Assembly: GCA_003290165.1 (NCBI GenBank)
Contig: QNQO01000601.1
Coordinates: 1 to 64,000 of the forward strand
Direction of reading: 5' to 3'
Length of the DNA stretch: 64,000 nucleotides
DNA from: Berberis thunbergii
Taxonomy: Eukaryota; Streptophyta; Magnoliopsida; Ranunculales; Berberidaceae
Shown here piece by piece: positions 1 to 11,624 of the stretch. The notes below the pieces were generated by a model, which saw only the letters and a program-made list of their open reading frames with translations, did not search any database and was not told the origin of the DNA. Made by a program: the position numbers and the translations under genes. Position 1 is the first letter of the stretch. Each line of letters begins with the position of its first letter.

Positions 1-1099
1 AAAAATTTGTAAAATTCACAAAATTCAGACTTTGTTTCAAAAACAAATACCGCCTTAGATCTATACAAGTATTGTAATCTAGGACTGTAAGCATTAGGTT
101 TATGGCAAGCATTAGGTCAGATGGGTGAAACCTTCTGATAAGGTTTATGGCACAGGATTTTACTACTATAGGGTTCACCTGACACTAGCTTCTTTTCTGT
201 TGAACAGTTGTCGTATGATTGATAGTGTATAAGATGATCAGAGGCCATAGATAATTTATAGAAATAGGTCATAAGATAGATCCCTTTTTACAAAAAAAGT
301 ATAGGAATGACTAACTATACTATAGAATTTTGTCCATCGTGCTCATGAAATAGACTGACTTTATGCATTATTAATCAAGGCACTATTAAGTAATATGGAG
401 TAGGATAAGAGCTTGTTGTTTTAAGATCTAAAGACTGAGATTCTTTGATTTAAAAGAATCTGCCAACCACTCCACACACTCCTCAAAAAAAAAAAAGAAA
501 AAAAAAAAAAGAAAATGAATTCATTTCATTCACTAAAAGAAAAATTAAAAAATAAAATTCAAATAAAGCATTGTTTCTATGAAAGCTTTCTCGCTATGGA
601 GGAAGAAAAAGTTGATCCCATTATTCCTCATGGCGGGACTCCCCCTAATGAAGCAAAGGATCAAACAAAGTGAGTAGAAAGAAGTGGGGGAGCAGCATGA
701 GAAAAAACAATCCATGCACTTTCTCTCATTTCTCTCCTTTTGAGAGACCCCAAATGAAACTGTGTCACATTCTTTGTTTTAGCTGTTTCAGAGATTCTCC
801 TCTTTCTTTCAAGTCAAAGAAGAAGAAAAAAAATGACATGGAGTGAGTGAAAGAGAGATGGATTGAAAACAAAAAAAACCCACAGCTCATTGTTGTATAT
901 ATTCTTCAACACATCCCAAATCTGGTTTCAAATTTGAGTGGTAGCTTGTGGACAAGACAACCACCCCAAATATATATACAATTAAAGCTGTCACACAATT
1001 ATATATATAAGTAAGAGTAAACATTGAAATCGTTTTTCATGTCTTATGAGCACTTTGTAATTTTTATTTATGCACTAAATTGAAATGGTTCTGCAGAGA
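1..1099. other. Intergenic, no gene recognised
   Basis: AT-rich DNA with an A-rich tract near 485-520. A small ORF of 32 codons runs 579-677, overlapped in another frame by one of 25 codons from 596; neither resembles a family I know. They could be upstream ORFs in the leader of the MYB-CC gene that starts at 1100. The purine-rich stretch 800-860 and the TATA-like run near 970-1010 would fit a promoter or leader, but nothing proves it. Confidence 0.3.
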
Positions 1100-1516
1100 A
1101 TGAAAAACCCAGATATGGATTTGGTTCTGTCTACAGATGCAAAGCCCAGGCTAAAATGGACTCCAGTGCTTCATCAAAGATTTATCGAAGCCGTCGCTCA
1201 GCTTGGAGGTGCAGACAATAAGTTACTTGATTAGTTATTTTGTCAAGCTATTAAATTATACCTATCATTACTCTATGTATAATCTATGAATTGATTTTAA
1301 TTTTTAATTCTGGCAGAAGCAACAGCAAAGAATATAATGAGAGCGATGGGGATTCCTGGATTGACTTTATACCACCTGAAGAGCCATTTACAGGCACTCT
1401 TCTCATAAAGAATTTTGTTTCATCTATTAGATTCATTGAAGGCATTTGATTTAAGTGATCCCATGTTTTTTTTGTTACAGAAATACAAAATAAATATATC
1501 TATATCATCAAAATAA
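1100..1516 (+). pseudogene. MYB-CC (GARP, PHR1-like) transcription factor, truncated
   Basis: Exon 1 (1100-1208) and exon 2 (1317-1393) join in frame and encode a single GARP/MYB-like DNA-binding domain: KPRLKWTPVLHQRFIEAV followed by MGIPGLTLYHLKSHLQ. This is the motif of plant MYB-CC proteins, which bind P1BS-like sites in phosphate and growth signalling. The first intron is GT-AG. The second starts with GC after the conserved HLQ, where GT is usual; a GC-AG intron to an acceptor at 1480 would add KYKI and then reach a stop at 1514-1516. The predicted protein is about 73 residues, so the usual KYRLGK stretch, the coiled coil and the C-terminal region are missing. I read it as a fragment, possibly cargo of the outer CACTA element; a truncated expressed protein cannot be excluded. 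Confidence 0.75.
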
Positions 1517-1842
1517 ATAATTTGTTAAGGATTTTCAGAATGTAGAGGTGCTGAAAAACAAGATTGATCTGCAAATGCAACCCAGAATCAAATTGTTATC
1601 TCACTCTTACTTAAGTAGTTTCAATGGATTTCTTTTACTATAGTAGTTGGCATCAAGTCCGGGTTTTTGGGCTAGCATAGTAGCATACATGAGCTTAGAA
1701 ACAAAAGGAGATGATAAACAAACTACACAATCAAGATGACAAAAGCTACAACCCATAACAAATATTGATAGCATTTGTGCTTGGGTTTAACATATTTCAA
1801 CTCATATCCTGTAGGAATGTATTTGCAGCTAACATATCCAAA
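1517..1842. other. Gap between two gene fragments
   Basis: No coding similarity seen. The region follows the truncated MYB-CC and precedes the rhomboid-like exon, which points the other way, so the two fragments are convergent. Confidence 0.3.
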
Positions 1843-1976
1843 CTAAGGGCGAATCAAAAGAATAAATCCAAGGAGAAAACCTGACAAGAATCCTCCAATA
1901 TGGGCTGAACTGTCTATGTTAGGGAGAAGACCAATAGCCAAATTGAGAGCAATCACGAGAAGGAGAGTAGAAAGAC
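1843..1976 (-). pseudogene. Rhomboid-like protein (RBL), last-exon fragment
   Basis: Read on the minus strand, the exon follows a good acceptor (tgcag) and encodes [19 protein letters not shown], then [11 protein letters not shown] and a TAG stop. This is the conserved C-terminal part of plant rhomboid-like intramembrane proteases: the loop before the catalytic-histidine helix, the AHIGGF motif holding that histidine, and the last hydrophobic helix. In the family the chain usually continues after RP with Q-F-G; here the Q position is the TAG and F-G follows in frame, so a CAG to TAG change is likely. No upstream rhomboid exons (the catalytic serine motif GASGA) were found nearby, so this is a fragment. 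Confidence 0.75.
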
Positions 1977-2803
1977 CTGCACACTGAACCGAGACAGTAA
2001 AATTTTTTTATTTTTATCAAGCCAGTAAGTCCGAAAATCATGAGATATAGAATAATAGGCCCCAAAGTATCTAAGGGGAGTAAAATGAATACATGATAGG
2101 TTATGAATGTTATCTAAACATTAAATTAATATTTGAAGATAACATATTTGCATCAGATGTATCATGTTATGTGACAAATCACAACAACAACAAGAGAGAG
2201 ATTAGGGAAAATTTTATCAACTATCATCACAGAAGGTAACTGAAACTAACAATTTTCATCTTCTAATCAACCACTCGGCCCTTTAATGACAGCCTTTAAG
2301 GTATTCAAGAGTGCCACAATAACTCGATGGAGAAACACAAGAGAGAAAAATATTATCTTTAACCTCTCAAATCTTGTGTTTGTCTCTCTCAACTTGTCAC
2401 GGATCAACTCAAAACTCTAGAACACTTTAAATTGGTTTCGAAAAAAGAATGAGGCAATTCTAACATCATCAAAACATGAATGTTACATATGATGTATAAA
2501 CTGCTATTAAGTACACAAGCCTTGACAGCTTAATTGACTATGACCACTACTACAAAATTTCTGTTGGAAATAAAGCATTCCCCGAAAAAAAAATCCTAGA
2601 CAAAGCTGCCAAGTGGACAAGTCAAAACGGAACCTCAATTTCAAAAGTTTAAATGGAACTTGATTGATTAGTTCATGAACATCTTCTTTTGATGTAGCTT
2701 TCACAATAAGGTGGTTGAACATATAGATTAGTTTTTGCAAATAGAGCAATAGTCATAGGATCATGCACCATGTTTTGATTTGAAAACATTATTTCCCTTT
2801 GCC

Positions 2804-2913
2804 TGTTAGCTTCAACAAATGAGCTAAACCCAATCAGGATCACTAAGGTAGGGATACATGTTAGCTTCAACAAATGAGCTAAACCCAATCAGGATCACTA
2901 AGGTAGGGATACA
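2804..2913. repeat. 55-bp exact tandem duplication
   Basis: Two adjacent identical copies of a 55-bp unit (2804-2858 and 2859-2913) beginning tgttagcttcaac. A minus-strand open frame crosses it (about 2673-2888) but matches no family I recognise. Confidence 0.85.
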
Positions 2914-3250
2914 TGCAAACATGCATTCACTACATATTAATTTAGTTAGAGAGGCTTACTTGATCCTGCAGGTGTAAACAGATGGAGTCTTTCAACTCCT
3001 CTAACTGTGAGTATAATATTGGATGTGTCTAAAAACCAACATCATCTACATTTTGCAAAAGTTTTCAGACACGCACACACAAAAAAAAAGGGCCTTTAGT
3101 CATGAATCTGACCAATAATATTGGAAAGGAAAGATTGAAATTTAAAAGTATCTAAGCAGACAATAGCATATTAGATTCACATCACATCCATATCAAAACA
3201 TTAAATTTTACGGCATTCTAATGTTGTAGCTAACAATACCTGTACTTAGT

Positions 3251-3530
3251 TCAGGGTAATTTCCATTACCCAAATGCCTAAGCATGGCTGACATCCGCCC
3301 CTTTCCAAATGCGCATACCATTGACACCAAAGAAACCTAAATATTATTCACAACCATCAGTTACCACGAAATATTCAAAAAGATAACCAATTTCAACCAA
3401 AGCATCCAGTCTTACTGAAGTTCCTCCTCAACAGGTAGTACTCCTTCACCTTCAATCCACTCTCAAGAAGTTGCATCCACTTGTCACCTCGATGGTGACA
3501 TAGCAAGAAATCTTCTCATTACACCCGATT
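3251..3530 (-). other. Two exon-like minus-strand segments, family unknown
   Basis: Upstream piece (about 3410-3500 on the minus strand) reads [20 protein letters not shown] and ends at a GTAAGA donor. A second piece (about 3251-3351) follows a TTTAG acceptor and reads MSAMLRHLGNGNYPE before a GTATTG donor. The base composition and splice signals look like real exons, but the simple join does not keep this second frame open, so the model is uncertain. I do not recognise the protein. Its direction matches the rhomboid exon. Confidence 0.3.
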
Positions 3531-3599
3531 CTGAAAAAAAAATTGTTAACACAAAAAAAAAAAATCAAAGGGTAAAAAACCCCATCAACCAAATCAATG

Positions 3600-4210
3600 T
3601 AAAATCAAAATGAACAAAAAACATAAAAGAGAGAAACCCTTTTTGTTTGTTATATACATACCTTTGGAGAAAACTAGGGTTTGTCCACTCAACAACTCCA
3701 ACACCTACAAATAAAAATCAGTGAAAAACGATGGGGGTTTGGGAGGAAAAGATGTGCAATGGGGTTTAGGGGGTAAGAGAGAGATAGACTTAGTATACAT
3801 ACCTTGGAGGCCTTGGTGAGACGATCTCTGCTCTTGCCGACGGAGATGTTGAGGACGAGCTTCTGCACTTAGATCTCTATTTCTCGATCTCTCGATTTCT
3901 CTCACCCTCACTCTTTCCCTCTCCCTGGATCTCTCTCACTCTCGCTTGAGCGGCGTGCCTTTGGTTTGAAGAAAAGCGGCGTGCCTTTGGATTGAAGAAG
4001 AGCGGCATCCCTCTCCCTGGATCTCTCTCTCGCTCAATTCCTCTCTCCCTCACTCTTTCACTCTCGCTCTTGATTTCTCTCACTCTCCCTAGATTTCTCT
4101 CTCCCTCACTCTCGCTTGTAGAGCGGCATACCTTTGGAGAAGAAAAATGCCTCTCCGATCTGCTGCGATTGACGGGGGAGGAGAGCGAGACTGAGGGAGA
4201 ACGACGTAGA
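3600..4210. other. CT-rich low-complexity stretch beside CACTA insertion
   Basis: Long runs of ctctctc from about 3880 to 4130 contain repeats of a gcggcgtgcctttgg block (3950-4010). Open frames here are by-products of the repeats. It forms the left flank of the 15.4-kb CACTA element and probably belongs to the outer CACTA whose right end is at 19877. Confidence 0.4.
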
Positions 4211-4239
4211 TGTCACTACACCAAAAACCCCCATTAGCC

Positions 4240-4975
4240 ACGGTTTTATACCGTGGGCGTATGACATTGCCACGGCTAAGAGCCGTGGACTACAGGGGCG
4301 TCGCAAAATTTTTTGTCACGGCTAAAAATCGTTGCTAAACATTGTAGCAACGGTTTTATGGTTGAAGGGGGGGGCGTTATTTGCAGAAATTAGCAACGGT
4401 TATAAACCGTTGTAATAAAACTAGCAACGGTTTTAAACCGTGGATACATTAGCAACGGTTCTAAGCCGTTACTAAGTGTAAATATTAGCAACAGTTATAA
4501 ACCGTGGCTAACTAGATAGCTACGGTTTATAGCCGTGGCTAACTATGGCAACGGTTTTTAACCGTGGCTAAGTTTATATATTTGCAACGGTTTTAAACCG
4601 TGTCTAAAAGTAGCAACGGTTTCTAGCCGTGGCAAACCTTTGCAACGGTTTTGAACCGTGGCTAAGCACATGTATTTGCAACGGTTTTAAACCGTGTCTA
4701 AAAGTAGCAACAGTTATTAGCCGTGGCTAACGGTGGCAACGGTTATAAACCGTGGCTAAATAGTGTAAATTAAACCGTGGCAAAGGTATTAGCAACGGTT
4801 TTTAGGCGTAGCAATATGGAACTACGGTGTGAAACCGTTGGCAATTAAAACAAAATTCAAAAAAAAAAATCTGTTTTGTTGCAACGGTGTAAAACCGTTG
4901 CAAGTTAATATAATCGAAAAAAAAATTATATATTTTTTTGCTGCTGCAGCAAAATCACAGCCGTGGCACCTGCAA
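4240..4975. repeat. CACTA left subterminal palindromic motif array
   Basis: More than a dozen copies of an approximately 24-bp imperfect palindrome of the form agcaacggttttaaaccgtg, spaced by 5-20 bp. In CACTA elements such subterminal motifs are the binding sites of the second transposon protein (TNPA in En/Spm). The right end has the matching set. Confidence 0.9.
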
Positions 4976-6500
4976 AATCAGTCCTTACTATAGTTTGTGT
5001 CATGCCTCCGACACGAATAAGAACCACCAAACTATATGCTAGATAAATACAAAATCAACCGTAAAAAGGAACTTGTCAAGTTTTGTCGCCAAACAAAAAC
5101 ATGTAAACAAATAGCATTAATTAATGTACAATAACAGGATTAACCTGAACAAATGGAACATAGCTTGTTATATCAGGTTTCGCTCGCATCTAAAACAAAA
5201 GAATTTCTCTATGTTTTTTCGAACAATACAAATCGCCCTAGTTATAATGTAAGAAAATACATTGATGCCCTTAGGAACAGGCCCCATTTCTTTCGGTAGT
5301 TGCTTGTTCAATATACTGAAAATGATGAGAATGCAGCACCTGGTAGTTGCTTGTATATGGCACCGGTGATGGTTGATACAACGACACACTTTGCACCCCA
5401 GAAACAAGCAATGTATGCGCATTCTCCTGTCCAACATAGTGCGCTGCCCGTACTGGCTCAGACCTTCAGAGCCCTGCAGTATAAAAATTAGTCAGTACTT
5501 AATGACAGACAAACATGACCTATAAAGATTGCTAATAAACCAATGACAGACAAACATGACCTATAATTGCACAGTTATTGAAACAAGACAACATAGATAC
5601 TCTTTAAGTACTTTATTGCATATGATCTGGACCTGGGTGTAACAATAAGTTGTAGCAAAAGCACAAGTAGAAGTATCATCATCAACAACATATAGGTTTC
5701 ATGTTGAAAAAAAAATTCTACTAGACCAGATTATATGCTCCTAAAAAAAATTCTACTCCACGGAACTCCTAAAAAACATTGCCATATATCCATTACATCC
5801 ATCACAGTATATATCATCAATTACATAAGCTAAAACTTGATCATGTCACATCATAACATACCATGTCGTCCGATGTAAGAGTCCCAGACTTATCAAAACA
5901 ACGTCAACCCACAAATCCACCAATACAGGCACCATTACTACATTAGATAAGATTTTTTATCCTATTTGCTTGAAATCACAAAAGAAAGAGTCATTTATGC
6001 TTAAATGTCGAGGAAGTGAAGTTATCACTTCAATTTTTTCATCATATTGATTCCGGTTATAAGTTTACTAGCTTGCTAAACTGAATCAGAAATTCTAAAT
6101 GTCGAGGAAGTGGGCGAGGAAATAAGCGAGGGGAGGGAGGTGGCGGGATGGGAAAATCAATCAATTTAAGAACATAAAAAAGGAAAATCAGAATGGCATT
6201 GAAAACCACCATGAGTTTACAAATCACATTTCCATTTTTATAGAAACTTTGCAATTACAAGATATACACGAATTACACGTGTTTATCTTTCCTACCAACA
6301 CACTATAATCTAAATATAGACTCACTTTAATTCCTAACTAGATTTTTCAAGATTTACTACTAGTCAGAATTTTTTTTTTTTAGGTTTTACTTTTATGACA
6401 AGAGATTATGAAAGATTTGGATTAAAAAAAAAACTTTTATAGATTTCTACAGATTTTTGGATAACTTATATTTTATGACAAATGGCAGACCTTACAAAAA
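4976..6500. other. CACTA interior, unrecognised minus-strand ORF tail
   Basis: On the minus strand a frame open from about 5478 to 5275 includes SLYQPSPVPYTSNYQVLHS and ends at a stop. Its position just inside the left end would suit the last exon of the element's second gene or a captured gene, but I cannot assign it. The rest (5480-6500) shows no coding signal I can support; there is a poly-T run at 6370-6380. Confidence 0.3.
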
Positions 6501-6890
6501 AGACCTTTTGAACAGGTGACAGGTGAAAAAGGAGGGATGCCTGGCCTATTTAAACCCCCTCACCACCCCACTCATTCTTCCCCCCTCTCCCTTGCATTTC
6601 TTCTCTTCCTCTATAGTAAAGAGATTCTCCATCTCAATCTCTCCATTTCTTTGCCATTTCTCTATTTTCCATTTGGTAGGCTCTCTTTTCCTCCAATATA
6701 CTTCTGCATTTGCTCTTCTTCTTTTATCTTCCTTTCTTGTGGTATTGCATGCAAATGCAAGTAGTGATCTATTGTTATGGTTTTGGTGGCCTTTTTCAGT
6801 CTATGGGTTGATTGAAAGGCTGCTTGAAATGATATAATTGTTGTCTAAATTATTTCAAATAAATACTATGGACACTAACCTTCACATATG
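6500..6890 (+). promoter_or_regulatory. Promoter/leader-like block inside CACTA
   Basis: A TATTTAAA-type box near 6549 is followed by a pyrimidine-rich stretch (6570-6730) resembling a plant 5' leader, and by a GT-AG-like region. No clear coding exon follows; the frames through it are low-complexity. It may be a captured promoter or the element's own. Confidence 0.25.
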
Positions 6891-7044
6891 GAATGACTTG
6901 GAGAACAGCAGATGCGCGTAGAACACGCAGCAATCTCTCAACCGTAGAACACGCAGCACACGCGCGTTTCTGCGTCAAATCAATTCTCACTCGATCAAGT
7001 AATCTCTCTATACTTGCATGTGATATCGCGACATCTCAGCAGGT

Positions 7045-7195
7045 CAACGCTGCGACACAGCAGCAGCAAACCAAGCAGCAACAGCAACAGCAAAGCAGGG
7101 CAGCAGCAACAGCAAAGCAGGGCAGCAGCAACAGCAAAGCAGGGCAGCAGCAGCAGTAACGCGCCAAAGCGTAGCAGCAGCAGCAGCAGCATCAA
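7045..7195. repeat. CAG-rich minisatellite
   Basis: Runs of cagcagcaa include a 22-bp unit (gggcagcagcaacagcaaag plus ca) repeated about 2.5 times, then a (cag)n run. It is translatable as poly-Gln on + and poly-Leu on -, but no domain surrounds it, so I treat it as a repeat. Confidence 0.8.
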
Positions 7196-7199
7196 CGCC

Positions 7200-8499
7200 G
7201 CGCATGAAACAGCAGCAGAAAAAAATTACAGATGCACTCTGTTTTGCGACCGAGTGCTCTGCCTACCTGCTCCTCGTATAGAGCCAAGCAAAGCTATGCA
7301 CCTTCACAAGTATTTGCCACAATTACCTGCAATTGTCAACCAAGCAAAGTTAGCTTTTATAGCTTGACAAGAAGCTCAAACCAATCATGCATTCGAAGAA
7401 AAACAAATGCTGGAAAAAATTCAATTCATTCCAACATCTTAAGTTGAAATTTATGTAAAATGGACAACTGCAATCGGCTACATTCTTCATTTTCGTACAA
7501 TTGTTTGATAGGCAAAAAAGTAAAAAATGAGCTGATTTTTTGTAACTTGCAACTTGCAAATAAAATTGCAAGTTCAAAATGCAAATTGCAATAACAAACT
7601 CTAAATGCCAATGAATAACAAGCACTAAATTGACTTGAATAGGCAACCTTTACTCAATTAAGACATAAGCAACAAATAGCCTATTACATCTTAAGGTCAC
7701 ATTTCTATGTCTAGTTCATGTATCAAAAATGCTTCCAAATATCAGCAACAAACAAGATATATACTGGAACAATTAAAGGAGTCGAGGGGTTAATGAACAA
7801 ACCGGTGATTGCTTTCTCATAAATCAGCTTAAGTGTCACAGCTCTCCTCTGGGACTCTAGCCTTTCAACTTCAGTACCATTAGCGACAACGCACTATGGT
7901 TTTGACTACTTGAGGAAGGAGTTCAACGCCCATTACAATATTCATAATGGGGAAGTAACCACTAGCATAATCACCAACATTTTGAACTCTAGTGTCAGTC
8001 AGAAAAATACAGAACCTGCGATTCCAGAATCAAGGTTAAATAATCCAGTCCTAAAGCTTGAGTCAACAGAACAAAGCATTTAATAACTGATATTGTATAC
8101 GGATTGAATTTTTTGCATGTGATCAGCAGATTTTTTTGATGTATTTGTCCTTGCACTGGGAAATGGTTTGGAGAACTATACTTAAAGGTGCATGTGGACA
8201 ATGTACAGAACTTCTACCTGATAGGACTACAAGCAGGGGAGGTGCAAGCAGTTGATTTCAGTTTTGTTGATGGCAAGATGTTGATGCACTATATGCTTCC
8301 TTTCAGAGTATGAAATAATGTTGTCTGAATCTAGGGTTGTCTCTGTCTTGTAAGAGCTACATTTCTACATGTCAAAAATATATGATGTAGTTAGACAAAA
8401 TTTAAAAACTTAGGAAGAAGTAAACTATTAAATAATAAATGAGAAATGAAATGGAGGAAATAGAACAATTAGGAAGTTATATTCAAAAGCCAGAATAAC
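7200..8499. other. CACTA interior, no assignable gene
   Basis: Some short stretches on the minus strand (7800-7990) have exon-like codon use, for example a frame reading EVERLESQRRAVTLKLIYEK, but I cannot place them in a family. They lie downstream of the Sec14-like exons on the same strand and might be its later exons. Confidence 0.25.
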
Positions 8500-8771
8500 C
8501 TTCAGGTACACTAAATCATCCTCAGAAAACGCCTTCTCATCATTGACATGAGTAGCAGCGCACCTCGCAGCAACACCATTATGAACATGCTGTTTTATGG
8601 ATGATTCATGAGTACTTACAAGCTGAACTAACAAAAGGGGAGGAGAAAAGGATGGAAAATAGATCAATAACCTTTACAATTTCTGGATTCTTCCATGGAC
8701 CTTTATCTGAGCGCATACAGCCACTTTGATCAGCACAAGTACAAGTACCACCTAAGAAATCAGGCAACTCG
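8500..8771 (-). pseudogene. Sec14-like (SFH) exons captured by CACTA
   Basis: Exon one (8672-8771, minus strand) encodes [19 protein letters not shown] followed by [14 protein letters not shown]. This is the hallmark stretch at the end of the Sec14 lipid-binding domain in plant Sec14/nodulin-like phosphatidylinositol transfer proteins, which exchange phosphatidylinositol and phosphatidylcholine in polarised membrane growth. A second exon (8500-8622) joins in the same phase and encodes VNDEKAFSEDDLVYLK, matching the variable acidic region after that domain. Both have plausible acceptors and a GTTATT donor. The core lipid-binding exons and the C-terminal nodulin domain were not found, so the gene is a fragment inside the transposon, on the same strand as its transposase and the PHD exons. 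Confidence 0.72.
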
Positions 8772-8779
8772 CTGTTGCA

Positions 8780-9890
8780 AACGACACTGAGTGAGTTTCA
8801 AATAAAAGGTTTGCTGAAAAGATGTTTTAATCCATTATAAAGTGAAATATTCATGTTTCGTCCTGTTACATAGAACATTCATGTTTGAAATTTATCTTAA
8901 AAGAATGACAATAAAATAAACAGAGGGAGAAAACAGTAAAAGGTACTCATTACCACACATTTAATCTAACATCCCACGTCAAAACAGTCAAATTTTCTGA
9001 GTGGCAGTTTCATTCAAAGTGACCTGATCTAACAAAAAGCCTATTACCTATTCACAGTTACCTGAATGCATTGTAATTGATCATTTTTTAGTCTGGTCTG
9101 CTACACTTGGCCATTACCATTGATATTCTAAACCTCTAAACATACATTTGTTACAAGAAACCTGTACTTTTGAAAAACGCCTGAGTGTTACAATTGCACA
9201 TATTCTTGTTTTTCGATTAGGAAGGGTGAATAAATGATCCATCAAATATGTGAAAACTGACATTTGACACAACCCACCCTAAGTTTAATATCAAATGGGA
9301 AAAAGTATCAATCCTCGACCTTCAACAATGGTTTATAATTCAAAACCGCAGAATTTTTTCCCTTTATTTTCATAGTGATCCTTATTGGAATCTCCGAGAG
9401 AAAACAGAATGCTCCCTCTTCCTAAAAAAATTTTGCATGGTCAAGTCCAACTTACACCAGTGATGGGAGTCAGGTTATGGCTTGCTTGGTAGGAGACTGG
9501 TGCAATAGTGATCAAGCTATTGATTACGCATAAAATGAGTCAGGATTCGCCCTGGGTGGCACTAAAAGATCCAATGATTTGCGAAAGTCACCGGTCTCAA
9601 GCTCCCTGATGATCTCCTTTAGCATCTGTGGTCTGTTACCTATAACACCCAGTGTTGTATTTGAGCCTACTCTCAACTTTCTCCCATTTCACAGAGTTAA
9701 TAGGTAAAGAGACATGTAGGGTGTGAAACCTAATCAACATGATGACTCGCATTGCAAAACATTACTATGCTGTATGGAGGAGCCTGAAGACATCGCATAT
9801 CTGAAATGCCTTCTGTAACAAAAACTTTACTATGCTGAGGCAGAAAAGAACTTAAGAAATGTGGGAGAGTACTTACGTATTTCTTACTAT
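8780..9890. other. CACTA interior between captured exons
   Basis: No confident gene. A minus-strand open stretch at about 9525-9630 reads MLKEIIRELETGDFRKSL; it could be an exon of an unknown captured gene or chance. Confidence 0.25.
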
Positions 9891-9960
9891 AGATGATGAG
9901 GAGGACGAGGATGATTATGATGATAATAATAATAACAATAACAATAATAATAATTCAAAC
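9890..9960. repeat. GAT/AAT microsatellite
   Basis: gatgatgaggaggacg grades into (aat)n/(aac)n. Gives acidic and poly-Asn frames by chance. Confidence 0.8.
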
Positions 9961-10130
9961 AAGTTTTTATCCAAATTTGCATTGAATGAAAATGTGCTCA
10001 ACGCAAGGAATCCACAACTAGTGTATTTTGAACAGAATATCAAGGCTCCATGAACAGGACCAAACTCTAGAAGAAAATAAGTTTTCTAAGGTATAACAAA
10101 CTACGAAAAGACTATTGGTTATCAAAATAC

Positions 10131-10476
10131 CTTTCATAGGTAAATGCTCAGATTCAGATGAGTTTGAACCAACAGCTACAAAAAGGCCCCCGTTCGGTTG
10201 TTGGGTACTACGAACATCTTGCCCTTCTGAGTGCTTCGAGCAAAAAGCCCTCAACTCAACCTAAAGCAGTTCCAAGAAATCAAAATTACATTCAAGACAC
10301 AATTAAACAAGAAAATATATTTTGCATGCCGACGTTAATGAGACGGAGTTAGGAAGTAAAGCCTGGCAAGGAAAATAAGAGGAGACTCACATTTTCACAA
10401 CTGATCTTCCCCCAAATCTCCATCCTATGTCCTGCTTCCCTTGCACATATAGGATGGAAAGCAGTCCTGCAAGTTC
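10131..10476 (-). pseudogene. Extended PHD-finger gene exons captured by CACTA
   Basis: Two minus-strand exons splice cleanly. Exon one (10391-10476; acceptor ccag, donor gtgagt) encodes TCRTAFHPICAREAGHRMEI and WGKISCEN. Exon two (10131-10260; acceptor tttag) continues VELRAFCSKHSE. Together they form the second, zinc-binding half of an extended PHD (ePHD) module with its Cys/His ligands (C..H..C and F-C-x-x-H), as in plant PHD-family chromatin readers. The rest of exon two (GLFVAVGSNSSE) is the polar linker expected after the finger. Upstream PHD exons and the C-terminal part are missing. The orientation matches the Sec14-like exons 1.4 kb downstream, so one chimeric transcript is conceivable. 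Confidence 0.8.
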
Positions 10477-11049
10477 CTGGACATAATCAAATAAAAAAAG
10501 CTCGTCATAACAGGGACCAGTTATCAAACTAGAATCCATATGAATAACATTACTTCAATTACGAAAAAGTAACAACCACCAATAGACTACAGCGACCGAT
10601 CCTTGTACTAGACCATGTAAGTTTCAGCTAGAATCTAGTAAAAACCAATATTCATCTGCATCCAAATGCATTCTTATCCAGTGCAACTGGGCAAGCATTT
10701 ACACAGGTTTGGCATCTTCATCATGACCACACTCAAAATAAATTCAACATTAAAATTGCTAAAAAAAAATTCCCATTCCAACCAGTTCCTATTTACAGTA
10801 TAGTTTGACAACTAAATCAAAATCAACCAATTAATGAATGAATTTTCCTATAACAGTGAACATATCTGATAGACTAGAAAAATTCAAAGTTAACATGCAA
10901 TTATTGACTTATTTTTTCAAGAAAGAATGCACTATTGTCTGCTGTTCATGGGCTCTGCAAAAAAAAATGCTAGATCCATCTGGAACTTCTAAGAAGAAAC
11001 TGACAAACATGAACATGAACCTTGATGAACATGAATAGCTAAGAAGAAA

Positions 11050-11142
11050 TCCATGTTCATGAAAACCTTGATGAACATTGAAAAAATAAGTATAGCATTT
11101 AAGTTCCAGATGCTATACTTAGTTTTCATCAAGGTTCATGTT
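11050..11142. repeat. Hairpin-forming inverted repeat
   Basis: aagtatagca (11088-11097) faces tgctatactt (11111-11120), and the flanking aaccttgatgaa / ttcatcaaggtt pair extends the stem on each side. The loop is about 13 bp. Confidence 0.7.
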
Positions 11143-11620
11143 CTAACATATAGGAACCGACAAACTGACAAAAATGCTAGATTCATAGGATAAGGCCCCT
11201 TAAATATTGTACTTATTTTTCAATAAAAATCCTGACAAACTTATAGGAACTTCTAAAAAGAAATTGTGAACTTCAATGTCATCATTTGTAGATCTGGTGA
11301 CATCAATGGTGGAGAGATCATTGTCGCGAGTACTATCCATTTCTATCAATGAAGACAGTTATAGATATTAACCATTATCAAACAAAAAGAAATAAGAATC
11401 AACTATATACACCACATTTATATATAATTTCATTCCACAACATATCACCACAAATAGTTTTTTATAAAGCATTGGAAAAGCCAATCTGAATACATAGCTA
11501 CAAAGCTTCCCTTTCCCAACTCAAAAGTCTAAATAAGAAACAAAGACAAAATATTTGGTCTCAACCAAAGAGGATAACTAAAATAGCATTAGAAATGCAT
11601 CAAAAAATATTGTAGCATAG
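11140..11620. other. CACTA interior 3' of transposase
   Basis: No gene seen. Lies just downstream of the DUF4216 segment and may include the 3' UTR of the transposase transcript. Confidence 0.3.
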
Positions 11621-11624
11621 TCAA

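Noticed and set aside
3705..4306. Several overlapping frames on both strands in the CT-rich region
   Set aside because: They are Ser/Leu/Arg-rich products of (ct)n repeats, without domains or splice support.
6893..7367. Poly-Gln frames on + and poly-Leu frame on -
   Set aside because: They arise from the CAG minisatellite; no flanking domain or start context.
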